Assembly (NCBI GenBank): GCA_023663505.1 | Contig: JAMPHH010000086.1 | Span: forward strand, 1 to 9,535 | DNA length: 9,535 bases | Source: Muribaculum sp. | GTDB lineage: Bacteria > Bacillota > Clostridia > Lachnospirales > Lachnospiraceae | Direction of reading: 5' to 3' | Shown here: positions 1 through 6,643 of the stretch, one piece after another | Numbering within the stretch: position 1 is the first letter of the stretch | Layout of the letters: every line of letters begins with the position of its first letter | The notes under the pieces: generated by a model | Told to the model about the DNA's origin: nothing | The model's database searches: none | What the model saw: only the letters and a program-made list of their open reading frames with translations | Program-made: the position numbers and the translations under genes

Positions 1-3
1 TGA

Positions 4-14
4 CCAATAATTGG
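4..14. repeat. Short palindrome ccaat-a-attgg
   Basis: Five-base arms ccaat (4-8) and attgg (10-14) flank one base. It could be an operator-type site or the end of something cut off by the window edge. It is too short to assign a role. Confidence 0.25.
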
Positions 15-56
15 GTCTGCAGTTATGCTAAATATCAACGGTACAGTACACTAGAG

Positions 57-114
57 TGAATTGCGCATGGACGCACAATTCAGGCTTTACGGCGCACGGA
101 TGCGCCGTAAAGCC
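57..114. repeat. Two directly abutting hairpins with ANGGA apical loops
   Basis: Hairpin one has a 7-bp outer stem, tgaattg (57-63) with caattca (76-82). After one mismatch there are two more pairs closing a loop that contains ATGGA. Hairpin two starts at the next base and has a perfect 14-bp stem, ggctttacggcgca (83-96) with tgcgccgtaaagcc (101-114), closed by the tetraloop CGGA. Neither is followed by a T-run on the + strand, so they do not look like ordinary terminators. The two apices are nearly the same (GCA-YGGA-YGC). Possible roles are a structured RNA, a protein-binding RNA site or a dispersed palindromic repeat; the sequence does not decide between them. Confidence 0.7.
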
Positions 115-356
115 GACCCGCAAATTACAATATCCAACCCCGCACTATTAGAAAACCCCCAACCGCAGCCAGTCCGCGAAAACCCTCCCTGTTCACTCCC
201 GCCGACCGATACCGAAGCAGTTCAAACCAGCCGGACACCCCGTTTTGGCGCCTTCTGTCTCGGATTTTGATGCAGAATACGCACCAAAATCTCTCGCGGT
301 TGCACCGTGAATAGTATCCCAATAAAACATAACAGATATAATATAATTTATATGGC
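115..356. other. Gene-free intergenic stretch with minor inverted repeats
   Basis: No convincing gene is visible on either strand. The short open frames here lack ribosome sites and overlap the palindromes. Two weaker hairpins are visible: gattttgatgc (263-273) with gcaccaaaatc (281-291), 10 of 11 pairs around a 7-nt loop, and cgcggt (295-300) with accgtg (304-309) around a 3-nt loop. Base composition falls sharply from mixed or GC-rich to AT-rich near position 310. Confidence 0.5.
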
Positions 357-385
357 TTGACAAATGAGTTACCTTCTGCTATATT
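357..385 (+). promoter_or_regulatory. Strong sigma-A-type promoter for the cell-wall hydrolase gene
   Basis: The -35 is a perfect TTGACA (357-362), followed by a 17-nt spacer and a -10 of TATATT (380-385), five of six matches to consensus. Transcription should start near 391-393. That gives a leader of about 175 nt before the ATG at 568, long for a single gene. Confidence 0.75.
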
Positions 386-391
386 AATGAA

Positions 392-554
392 TACCTTAAT
401 AAAATTAATAATTTTGTAACAATTTAGTCACAAGTGGAATTGTTTCTGTAATAAATGTTTAAAAACAATTTCAAAAAATTAAGAAATTAATTAAGAAAGA
501 TTGTTTTGTCAGAAAGCATTTATGCAAGATTATTAATTGAAATAAGAAATGAGC
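392..554 (+). other. AT-rich leader with mutually exclusive short pairings
   Basis: This is the predicted 5' untranslated region. It contains alternating complementary blocks: aacaatt (418-424), aattgttt (438-445), aaacaatt (463-470) and attgttt (500-506). The second block can pair with the first or the third, and the third with the second or the fourth. A small gcat/atgc hairpin follows near 516-525. I recognise no riboswitch class, and the AT-rich composition makes chance pairing a real possibility. Confidence 0.35.
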
Positions 555-567
555 AGGAGGTACACAA

Positions 568-1629
568 ATGGCGGAGAACAGAAGACTGCGCCGCACCTTG
601 ACAGGTTTTGTATTATCATCGGTCATGGTGATGGCAATGAATGTTACCGCGGAGGCTGGCAGTACCGGAAATTATTTAGACGAAATGAATGGCGGCGTGG
701 CTGCGATCTTGGAGTCGTCCATAGTTGCCGAGTCAAACAGTACCAAAGCGAATACGGCTGCCTTGGAGACTGAGGAACAGTCCAAGCTCGTAATGGCGAA
801 TGTCAGGGACGCCGTAAACGTGAGAAGTGAAGCCAGCAAAGAAGCGGATAAGGTAGGAAAACTATATAAGGACTGCGGCGGCACGATCATTGAGCGCAAG
901 GACGGGTGGACGAAGCTTCAATCAGGCAATATTATCGGTTGGGTTTCTGACGAATATCTTCTTTTCGGAGAAGATGCCGAGGAGCTGGCAAATGACGTGG
1001 GCAAAATGATCGCGACGGTAAACGCGGAGAGCCTGCGCGTGCGCAAGGAGCCCAACGCAGAATCAGAGATATACACATTGCTTCCCAAGGGCGAGGTGTT
1101 GGAGGTGTTGGACGATGGCACCGGAGAATGGGTCTGCATTGATTACGAGGGTTCGGACGGCTATGTGTCAGGCGAATTCGTGAGCGTGGATTTCCAAATC
1201 GACGCAGGAGAGACCATTGAGGAGATCAAAGCGAGAGAAGCGGCTGAGCGCGAGGCAAAGCGTCATGTGAACTATGGAGAATATACCACGGACGCAGACA
1301 CGACATTGCTTTTGGCGGCGTTGATCCAGTGCGAGGCAGGCGGCGAGAGCTACGAGGGTCAGGTTGCGGTCGGCGCGGTGGTGATGAACCGCGTGAGAAG
1401 CGGCGCATATCCCAACAGCATTCACGGTGTAATCTATGCTTCCGGACAGTTTACGCCCGCGATGAACGGCAAGGTAAACGCAAGATACGAGTCCGGCAAG
1501 ATACAGGAAAGCTGCATCAAGGCTGCGGAGGAGGCTCTTTCGGGTGTGTCCAATGTGGGAGACCTCACACATTTCCGCCGCAACAACGGCAGAGATGGCT
1601 TGGTGATCGGCAACCATGTATTCTACTAA
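568..1629 (+). CDS. Secreted cell-wall hydrolase: two SH3b domains plus SleB/CwlJ-type hydrolase domain
   Basis: Predicted exported peptidoglycan hydrolase of 353 aa. The N-terminus (1-30) has a basic start (RRLRR), a hydrophobic core and an alanine-rich end consistent with a signal peptide. Two bacterial SH3 domains follow, at about 74-134 (NVRDAVNVRSEAS) and 146-208 (AESLRVRKEPN), each with the usual LRVR/NVRS start; such domains bind wall peptides. A charged helical linker (215-232) leads to a Hydrolase_2 (SleB) domain at 245-353. Its CEAGGE motif (255-260) carries the expected catalytic glutamate, Glu256, and VVMNRV (271-276) and FTP (295-297) are also typical. AGGAGG (555-560), 7 nt upstream, fixes the ATG. 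A strong promoter lies upstream and a terminator downstream, so it is probably a single-gene unit. SleB/CwlJ proteins degrade spore cortex, but SH3b-bearing versions are also common in vegetative clostridia, so a germination role is not established. Confidence 0.9.
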   Translation: MAENRRLRRTLTGFVLSSVMVMAMNVTAEAGSTGNYLDEMNGGVAAILESSIVAESNSTKANTAALETEEQSKLVMANVRDAVNVRSEASKEADKVGKLYKDCGGTIIERKDGWTKLQSGNIIGWVSDEYLLFGEDAEELANDVGKMIATVNAESLRVRKEPNAESEIYTLLPKGEVLEVLDDGTGEWVCIDYEGSDGYVSGEFVSVDFQIDAGETIEEIKAREAAEREAKRHVNYGEYTTDADTTLLLAALIQCEAGGESYEGQVAVGAVVMNRVRSGAYPNSIHGVIYASGQFTPAMNGKVNARYESGKIQESCIKAAEEALSGVSNVGDLTHFRRNNGRDGLVIGNHVFY

Positions 1630-1672
1630 GCTGATCATGCGGGACTATTGGGTCAATTGAAATAAAAGCTTT

Positions 1673-1734
1673 AAATCGGTGCATAATCTGATTGAGATAG
1701 TTTTATCGGCAAGATCAGATTATGCGCCGATTTT
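1673..1734 (+). terminator. Long-stem terminator after the cell-wall hydrolase gene
   Basis: The left arm 1673-1692 (starts aaatcggtgcataatc) pairs over 20 positions with the right arm 1714-1733, broken only by one G-U wobble. The loop is 21 nt and the right arm runs into TTTT (1731-1734). Its place 43 nt after the stop codon supports termination. The large loop is unusual for a simple intrinsic terminator. Confidence 0.65.
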
Positions 1735-1819
1735 GTCATACGGCATAGCCATACGGCGCTTAGCGCGCTGTGTGAGGGCTGAATTGTTTCGATTTTATTT
1801 TTTAAAATTTAGAAATACA

Positions 1820-1848
1820 TTGCCCCTTTGGGTTTTTTGTAGTAAACT
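1820..1848 (+). promoter_or_regulatory. Candidate promoter for the nfeD-SPFH unit
   Basis: TTGCCC (1820-1825), a 17-nt spacer and TAAACT (1843-1848) form a four-of-six plus four-of-six match to a sigma-A promoter. It lies between the preceding terminator and the nfeD-like ATG, where a promoter is needed. A direct repeat of catacggc and a short ccc/ggg hairpin followed by six Ts lie in the same gap, but I cannot assign them a role. Confidence 0.4.
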
Positions 1849-1879
1849 TGAATCATCACGGAAAAAGGAGTGCATTCAT

Positions 1880-2344
1880 ATGAACGAAATGATGGTTGTC
1901 TGGCTTGTGATCCTGATTGTGTCCATTGCCGTGGAGGTGGCGACGCTTGGACTTGCCAGTATATGGTTTGCGGGCGGCGCTCTGGTCGCGGTGGTGTTTG
2001 CGGCGTTATCTTTACCAGTTTGGCTGCAAATACTGGTTTTTCTGGTGATCTCCCTGCTGCTTATGGTATTTACCAGACCGATTGCGTTAAAATATTTTAA
2101 CAGGGACCGGATACGCACCAATGTGGAGAGCATGGTGGGACGGCAGGCGATTGTCATCAGCGAGATTGACAACCTTCAGGGCATCGGACAGGTGACTGTG
2201 GGCGGTCAGGAGTGGAGCGCGAGGAGCGAGACAGATGAACAGCATATGGCGGTGGGCACCGTTGTGCAGGTTGTGGCGGTCAGCGGTGTGAAGCTGATCG
2301 TGCGCGAAGACCCTCAGATGCAGAAGATTCACGGGGGAGTGTAA
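1880..2344 (+). CDS. NfeD-family membrane protein with C-terminal OB-fold
   Basis: A 154-aa membrane protein. Three hydrophobic segments at about 6-24, 25-44 and 46-64 (VVWLVILIVSIAVEVATLG, SIWFAGGALVAVV, LQILVFLVISLLLMVF) are followed by a soluble beta-rich domain at 80-142. That domain contains VGRQAIV, GIGQVTVGGQEWSARS and the hydrophobic end VKLIV, matching the NfeD OB-fold. NfeD proteins are encoded beside SPFH proteins and are thought to work with them in membrane microdomains; the SPFH gene follows 60 nt downstream. The reading frame is open back to 1679, but AAGGAG (1865-1870), 9 nt before ATG 1880, and the fit of the first transmembrane segment select this start. The upstream extension would run through the terminator hairpin. 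Confidence 0.88.
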   Translation: MNEMMVVWLVILIVSIAVEVATLGLASIWFAGGALVAVVFAALSLPVWLQILVFLVISLLLMVFTRPIALKYFNRDRIRTNVESMVGRQAIVISEIDNLQGIGQVTVGGQEWSARSETDEQHMAVGTVVQVVAVSGVKLIVREDPQMQKIHGGV

Positions 2345-2404
2345 ATTTTTTCAACCTAAAAATATATGAGTGCGGCATGAGAGCTGCGCAGAAAGAGGTG
2401 TAAT

Positions 2405-3334
2405 ATGAAGCTTGTCGTTGTTCTATTTATTTTCATTGTCATTCTGATTTGGTTCTTTTTCAGTTGTTTCAAAATCGTACCTCAGGCACAGGCGTATGTG
2501 GTGGAGCGTCTGGGGGCGTATCAGGGTACTTGGTCGGTGGGCTTCCACGTTATGGTACCCTTTATCGACAAGGTGGCGCGCAGGGTGAACCTGAAGGAGC
2601 AGGTTGCCGATTTCCCGCCCCAGCCCGTGATCACCAAGGATAACGCTTCCGTGAGGATTGACACGGTGGTATTTTACCAGATTACAGACCCTAAGCTGTT
2701 CACGTATGGCGTGGAGAACCCCATGATGGCGATTGAGAATCTGACAGCCACCACCCTGCGTAACATTATCGGTGATCTGGAGCTCGATCAGACCCTGACC
2801 TCCCGCGAGATTATCAATACCAAAATGCGCGCGGCGTTGGATATCGCGACAGACCCTTGGGGAATCAAGGTAAACCGCGTGGAGTTGAAAAATATCATTC
2901 CTCCCGCCGAGATTCAGAATGCCATGGAGAAGCAGATGAAGGCGGAGCGTGAGAGACGTGAAGCCGTTACCCGTGCGGAAGGTGAGAAGAAGGCACGTAT
3001 TCTGGAGGCGGAGGGTGAGAAGGAATCCGCAATCCTGCGCGCCGAGGCGGAGAAGCAGTCCGCGATCCTGCGCGCCGAGGCACAGAAGGAGAAGATGATC
3101 CGTGAGGCGGAGGGTGAAGCTGAGGCGATCCTGAAGGTGCAGCAGGCGAATGCGGACGGTATCAAAATGCTCCGTGAGGCGGGAGCTGACGAGGCTGTGC
3201 TCAAGCTCAAGAGCTTGGAGGCCTTCGAGAAGGTTGCGGACGGCAAGGCGAACACGATCCTGCTGCCTGCGGACCTGCAGGGGATTGCAAGTGTCGGCGC
3301 GGCGCTTAAGACCGTGGCGGGCAAGACACAATAG
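2405..3334 (+). CDS. SPFH/Band 7 (stomatin/QmcA-like) membrane protein
   Basis: A 309-aa SPFH-domain protein. One N-terminal membrane segment (3-20) is followed by a Band 7 domain at about 24-185. Typical stretches are VVERLGAYQ, GFHVMVPFIDKV, DNASVRIDTVVFYQITDP and GDLELDQTLTSREIIN. Residues 175-250 form a long charged helix with EAEGEKESAIL / RAEAEKQSAIL-like repeats, expected to drive oligomerisation as in QmcA/YbbK and flotillins. The C-terminus is short and slightly hydrophobic. These proteins make large membrane-bound assemblies that organise membrane domains or regulate proteases; the substrate here is unknown. AGAGG (2394-2398) supports the ATG at 2405. It pairs with the NfeD gene just upstream, and argF follows after 33 nt with no terminator between. 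Confidence 0.92.
   Translation: MKLVVVLFIFIVILIWFFFSCFKIVPQAQAYVVERLGAYQGTWSVGFHVMVPFIDKVARRVNLKEQVADFPPQPVITKDNASVRIDTVVFYQITDPKLFTYGVENPMMAIENLTATTLRNIIGDLELDQTLTSREIINTKMRAALDIATDPWGIKVNRVELKNIIPPAEIQNAMEKQMKAERERREAVTRAEGEKKARILEAEGEKESAILRAEAEKQSAILRAEAQKEKMIREAEGEAEAILKVQQANADGIKMLREAGADEAVLKLKSLEAFEKVADGKANTILLPADLQGIASVGAALKTVAGKTQ
3026..3081 (+). repeat. In-frame 33-nt tandem repeat in the SPFH coiled coil
   Basis: The 23-nt block at 3026-3048 (tccgcaatcctgcg...) recurs at 3059-3081 with a single mismatch, an offset of 33 nt or 11 residues (SAILRAEAEKQ). The near identity at DNA level, including third positions, suggests recent duplication or conversion inside the helix. Confidence 0.6.
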
Positions 3335-3367
3335 CCTGTGCGTTATGATAAGGGGAGGAAGTACGCT

Positions 3368-4351
3368 ATGGATTTAAAGGGACGGGACTTTTTGAAATTA
3401 CTGGATTTTACCACAGAGGAGATCACCTATCTTCTCGACTTGGCTGCGGAGCTGAAGGACAAGAAGAAGAAGGGGATTCCCGTGGATACCCTGAGGGGTA
3501 AGAATGTGGTATTGATTTTTGAAAAGACCAGTACGCGAACCAGATGTTCTTTTGAGGTGGCTGCTCATGACTTGGGCATGGGCTGCACGTATTTGGACTC
3601 CTCAGGCTCTCAGGTCGGCAAGAAGGAGAGCATTGCCGATACTGCCCGCGTGCTGGCAAGCATGTACGAGGGGATCGAATACCGCGGTTTTGGACAGGAC
3701 ATCGTAGAGGAGCTGGCAAAGTATTCCAAGGTTCCCGTGTGGAACGGGCTTACGAATGAATTTCACCCCACCCAGATGTTGGCGGACCTCCTTACGATCA
3801 GGGAGCATTTCGGGCATCTCGAGGGTATTAAGCTCGCCTATATGGGGGACGCCCGCTACAACATGGGCAATTCCCTGATGGTTGCATGTGCCAAGATGGG
3901 TATGCATTTTATCGCGTGTACCTCGGCAAAATATTTTCCTGATAAGGCATTGGTGGAGCAGTGTCAGGCGATTGCCGCCCAAACGGGGGGGAGCATCACT
4001 CTCACGGAGGATATCAAGGAGGGCACAAGGGCTGTGGACGTGGTGTACACAGACGTATGGGTGTCCATGGGGGAGCCCGACGAGGTTTGGGAGGAGCGCA
4101 TTCGCGACCTGTCTCCCTATCAGGTCAACAGGGCTGTTATGGACAACGCGGGGAAGCAGGCAATCTTCATGCATTGTCTGCCTGCCTTCCATGATCTCAA
4201 GACCAAGATAGGTGCCCAAATGGGTGAGAGATTTGGCATCACGGAGATGGAGGTCACGGACGAGGTGTTTGAGTCCGGACAATCGTTGGTGTTTGAGGAG
4301 GCGGAGAACCGCATGCATACCATTAAGGCAGTGATGGCGGCAACCCTGTAA
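3368..4351 (+). CDS. argF: Ornithine carbamoyltransferase
   Basis: Converts ornithine and carbamoyl phosphate to citrulline and phosphate in the cytoplasm: the arginine-synthesis step, or its reverse in the arginine deiminase pathway. The 327-aa length is normal. Carbamoyl-phosphate motif STRTR is at 55-59, HPTQ at 133-136, the ornithine-side YMGDARYNMGNS at 158-169, the SMGE loop at 233-236 and HCLP at 269-272 with the catalytic-type cysteine Cys270. The SMG loop argues for ornithine over putrescine or aspartate. An in-frame GTG exists at 3338, but AGGGGAGG (3351-3358), 9 nt before ATG 3368, selects the ATG. No other arg or arc gene is in the window, so biosynthetic versus catabolic use is open. 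It sits behind the SPFH gene, possibly on the same transcript. Confidence 0.95.
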   Translation: MDLKGRDFLKLLDFTTEEITYLLDLAAELKDKKKKGIPVDTLRGKNVVLIFEKTSTRTRCSFEVAAHDLGMGCTYLDSSGSQVGKKESIADTARVLASMYEGIEYRGFGQDIVEELAKYSKVPVWNGLTNEFHPTQMLADLLTIREHFGHLEGIKLAYMGDARYNMGNSLMVACAKMGMHFIACTSAKYFPDKALVEQCQAIAAQTGGSITLTEDIKEGTRAVDVVYTDVWVSMGEPDEVWEERIRDLSPYQVNRAVMDNAGKQAIFMHCLPAFHDLKTKIGAQMGERFGITEMEVTDEVFESGQSLVFEEAENRMHTIKAVMAATL

Positions 4352-4419
4352 GCCTTTGGAGCTGCGTGGGATAAGGTTAGTGGCAGCTTGTAGACAAATT
4401 TCACATATTGATTAGAGTA

Positions 4420-4433
4420 CGTGCTAAAGCACG
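4420..4433. repeat. Small hairpin just before the birA ribosome site
   Basis: cgtgct (4420-4425) and agcacg (4428-4433) form a perfect 6-bp inverted repeat around aa, ending three bases before the TAGGGG ribosome site (4436-4441). It could be an operator half-site pair or a leader hairpin. BirA proteins with a DNA-binding domain repress biotin genes, but this does not resemble the long bio operator and no autoregulation is shown. Confidence 0.35.
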
Positions 4434-4448
4434 AGTAGGGGTATAATA

Positions 4449-5465
4449 ATGAAAGCAAAAATACTGGCTCTCCTGCGTGAGAGCAAGGAATATGTGTCGG
4501 GACAGCAGCTGTGCGAGCAGTTTGGCGTGTCCCGAACTGCTGTTTGGAAGGCGATTGAACAATTGCGGGAGGAGGGGCATAAGATTGACGCCGTGCCCAG
4601 AAAGGGATATCTTCTGGTGGAGGAGCCTGAGTCGGAGCTGACTCGTGAGATTTACACGCAAAGCGAGCTTTCCAGTCGGATGCAGACCCGTTGGGCGGGC
4701 AAGAAGGTCTACTTTTATGATAGCATCAGCTCCACCAATGTGCAGGCAAGGCAGCTTGCGGAGGAAGGGGATACCAATGGCGCGCTGATCGTGACGGATA
4801 TGCAGACGGAGGGGCGTGGGAGGCGGGGACGAAGCTGGAGCAGTCCCGCGGGAACCAATATTTATTTTACCCTGCTGCTTCGTCCCACATTCCACCCGTC
4901 CAAGGCGTCCATGCTGACTCTGGTGATGGCGCATGCCGTGGCGGACGCAATCGGGGAGGAGACGGCGGGTGCGGGGGAGACAGAGCCTGCCGTGGGCATC
5001 AAATGGCCCAATGATATCGTGATTCAAGGCAAAAAGGTGTGTGGCATTCTAACGGAAATGAGTGTGGAGCAGGACGATATCCGCCATGTGGTCATCGGGG
5101 CGGGAATCAATGTAAGACGGCAGGATTTTGCCCCTGAGCTTGCGGAGAAGGCAGTCTGTCTGGACGAGGTATGCGGAAGGGAAGTGAACCGATGCAGGCT
5201 CCTTGCGGCGATCATGAAGGCATTCGAGCGGGATTATGAGGCGTTTGAGGCGGCGGGAAGTCTGACGCCCCTGAAGGCTTCTTATGACGCGCGGTTGGTC
5301 AATCGTGACAGGGAGGTCTGTGTGCTCGACCCTGCGGGGGAATATCGGGGCATCGCCAAGGGGATCACCGATACGGGAGAGCTGCTCGTGGAGCTTTCCG
5401 ATGGCACGGTACAAAGGGTGTTCGCGGGCGAGGTGTCCGTGCGCGGCATTTATGGGTATGTCTGA
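4449..5465 (+). CDS. birA: Bifunctional biotin-protein ligase with N-terminal helix-turn-helix
   Basis: Activates biotin with ATP to biotinyl-AMP and attaches it to carboxylase carrier proteins such as BCCP. The 338 aa include a winged HTH at about 1-58 (SGQQLCEQFGVSRTAVWKAI), marking the group II type that also represses biotin genes. The catalytic domain, about 85-265, shows SSTN (94-97), the biotin-loop motif GRGRRGRSW (122-130), KWPNDI (185-190) with the key lysine Lys185, and KKVCGILTE (195-203). A C-terminal SH3-like domain spans about 284-335. TAGGGG (4436-4441) lies 7 nt before ATG. No biotin synthesis or carboxylase gene is in view. The next gene follows after 61 nt with no terminator, so birA probably heads the unit that includes coaX. 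Confidence 0.95.
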   Translation: MKAKILALLRESKEYVSGQQLCEQFGVSRTAVWKAIEQLREEGHKIDAVPRKGYLLVEEPESELTREIYTQSELSSRMQTRWAGKKVYFYDSISSTNVQARQLAEEGDTNGALIVTDMQTEGRGRRGRSWSSPAGTNIYFTLLLRPTFHPSKASMLTLVMAHAVADAIGEETAGAGETEPAVGIKWPNDIVIQGKKVCGILTEMSVEQDDIRHVVIGAGINVRRQDFAPELAEKAVCLDEVCGREVNRCRLLAAIMKAFERDYEAFEAAGSLTPLKASYDARLVNRDREVCVLDPAGEYRGIAKGITDTGELLVELSDGTVQRVFAGEVSVRGIYGYV

Positions 5466-5526
5466 GTGCACCGTGAGTGAGGGTTATGCAAAAAAGGGAT
5501 AGAGGGAACGGATAATTATAGAAGCT

Positions 5527-5865
5527 ATGATGAAGGATAATGATAAAAGGATTGTGCTCTGTGGCGCTAACGCCTATGACATGAAATATTATTTTAACGA
5601 GCAGTTTGCAAGGATTCCGGACTCGATCAAGGACGAGCTGCATATTCTCTGCGTGCTTTTCACGGAGGAGGTGGGAGGGGTCTTCACCATTGTCTTTGAG
5701 GAGGACGGGACGATCTCTATGGAGACGGACGCCGAGGAGGACGATATCTATTATGATGAGATTTCAAGCGGGCTGCTCGTCGGGGAGATCCGCCGCAAGC
5801 GGCAGGATCTTTTTGAAGCCCTGAGTCTTTATTACAGGGTGTTTATCCTAAAGGAGGAAATATGA
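5527..5865 (+). CDS. Conserved hypothetical protein (resembles DUF6145)
   Basis: A 112-aa acidic cytoplasmic protein with no signal peptide or membrane segment. Notable stretches are VLCGANAYDMKYYFN (10-24), PDSIKDELHILCVLFTEEVGG (31-51), a beta-like FTIVFEEDGTISMET, an acidic patch AEEDDIYYDE (69-78) and a helical end EALSLYYRVF. From memory this matches DUF6145, a family seen mainly in Lachnospiraceae beside coaX; I cannot run the search, and its function is unknown. The start is uncertain. ATG codons occur at 5527 and 5530 with only agaag (5520-5524) nearby, while AGAGGG (5502-5507) is 19 nt away. Its stop overlaps the coaX start by 4 nt (ATGA, 5862-5865), and its last codons carry coaX's ribosome site, so the two are probably translationally coupled. 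Confidence 0.8.
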   Translation: MMKDNDKRIVLCGANAYDMKYYFNEQFARIPDSIKDELHILCVLFTEEVGGVFTIVFEEDGTISMETDAEEDDIYYDEISSGLLVGEIRRKRQDLFEALSLYYRVFILKEEI

Positions 5866-6632
5866 TACTTGTAATCGACGTGGGGAATACCAATATGACC
5901 TTTGGGGTATATGACAGGGACAAGCTTCTGGCGACCTTTCGACTGATGACCAGAACCTCCCATACCTCTGATGAATATGGGATTCTGATCACATTGCTTC
6001 TGCGGCAAAACGGGATCGAGCCGCAGGAGCTTGCGGGCTCTATCGTTGCCAGCGTGGTGCCCGCCGTGATGCACTCCCTTCTGGGGGCTTTGACGCGTTA
6101 CACACAGGCAAAACCCCTTATCGTGGGACCGGGTGTAAAGACAGGAATCCGTATCGCCACGGAGGACCCCAGAGCGATTGGCGCAGACCGTATCGCGGAC
6201 GCGGTGGCGGCTTATGAGAAATACGGCGGACCTGTTTTGGTACTGGATTTTAACACTGCAACCACCTATGATCTGATTCTGGAGGACGGGTGCTTCACCG
6301 CGGGTATCACTGCCCCGGGAATCCGCATCAGTTTAGAGGCTCTCTGGACCCAGACCGCCAAGCTGCCCGATATCGAGATCAAGAAGCCCAAATCAATTCT
6401 TGCGCAGGAGACAATCTCCAGTATGCAGGCGGGACTGGTGTACGGACAGATCGGACAGACCGAATACATTATCCAAAAGGTGCGGGAGGAGAGCGGGCTG
6501 ACCAACATGAAGGTGGTTGCCACCGGAGGACTTGGCAGGTTGATCGCCGACGAGACAAGCGCTATCAATATCTACGACCCGTCCCTGACGCTTGACGGAT
6601 TGCGCATCATTTATGATAAAAACGTGAAATAG
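5862..6632 (+). CDS. coaX: Type III pantothenate kinase
   Basis: Phosphorylates pantothenate to 4'-phosphopantothenate, the first step of CoA synthesis; type III enzymes are feedback-insensitive and need a monovalent cation. The 256 aa show the ASKHA-fold motifs. DVGNTN (6-11) is the phosphate loop carrying catalytic Asp6, TSDEYG is at 35-40, PGVKTG at 90-95 and GADR at 107-110. DFNTATTYD (129-137) is the second phosphate motif, APG (151-153) and TAKLP (165-169) follow, and ATGG (220-223) completes the set. Two positions differ from the commonest form: DFG reads DFN (Asn131), and GG before the PG motif reads AG. AAGGAGG (5851-5857) gives a strong ribosome site inside the previous gene. dusB follows 11 nt downstream. 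Confidence 0.95.
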   Translation: MILVIDVGNTNMTFGVYDRDKLLATFRLMTRTSHTSDEYGILITLLLRQNGIEPQELAGSIVASVVPAVMHSLLGALTRYTQAKPLIVGPGVKTGIRIATEDPRAIGADRIADAVAAYEKYGGPVLVLDFNTATTYDLILEDGCFTAGITAPGIRISLEALWTQTAKLPDIEIKKPKSILAQETISSMQAGLVYGQIGQTEYIIQKVREESGLTNMKVVATGGLGRLIADETSAINIYDPSLTLDGLRIIYDKNVK

Positions 6633-6643
6633 AGGAATCGACA

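Noticed and set aside
61..270. Open frame of 69 codons in the upstream intergenic region
   Set aside because: It starts inside the palindrome array, has no ribosome site, and its composition follows the inverted repeats; no protein-like features.
1679..1879. N-terminal extension of the NfeD-like frame by 67 codons
   Set aside because: It would begin inside the terminator hairpin and precede a good ribosome site at 1865-1870; the extension is not membrane-protein-like.
2423..3331. Long minus-strand frame opposite the SPFH gene
   Set aside because: It mirrors the codon bias of the real gene, lacks any domain, and the + strand protein is a clear SPFH member.
3602..4318. Long minus-strand frame opposite argF
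   Set aside because: Shadow of a well-supported enzyme gene; no ribosome site or recognisable domain.
4442..4447. TATAAT immediately before the birA ATG as a promoter
   Set aside because: It lies between the ribosome site and the start codon with no -35 at usable distance; it would transcribe without the ribosome site.
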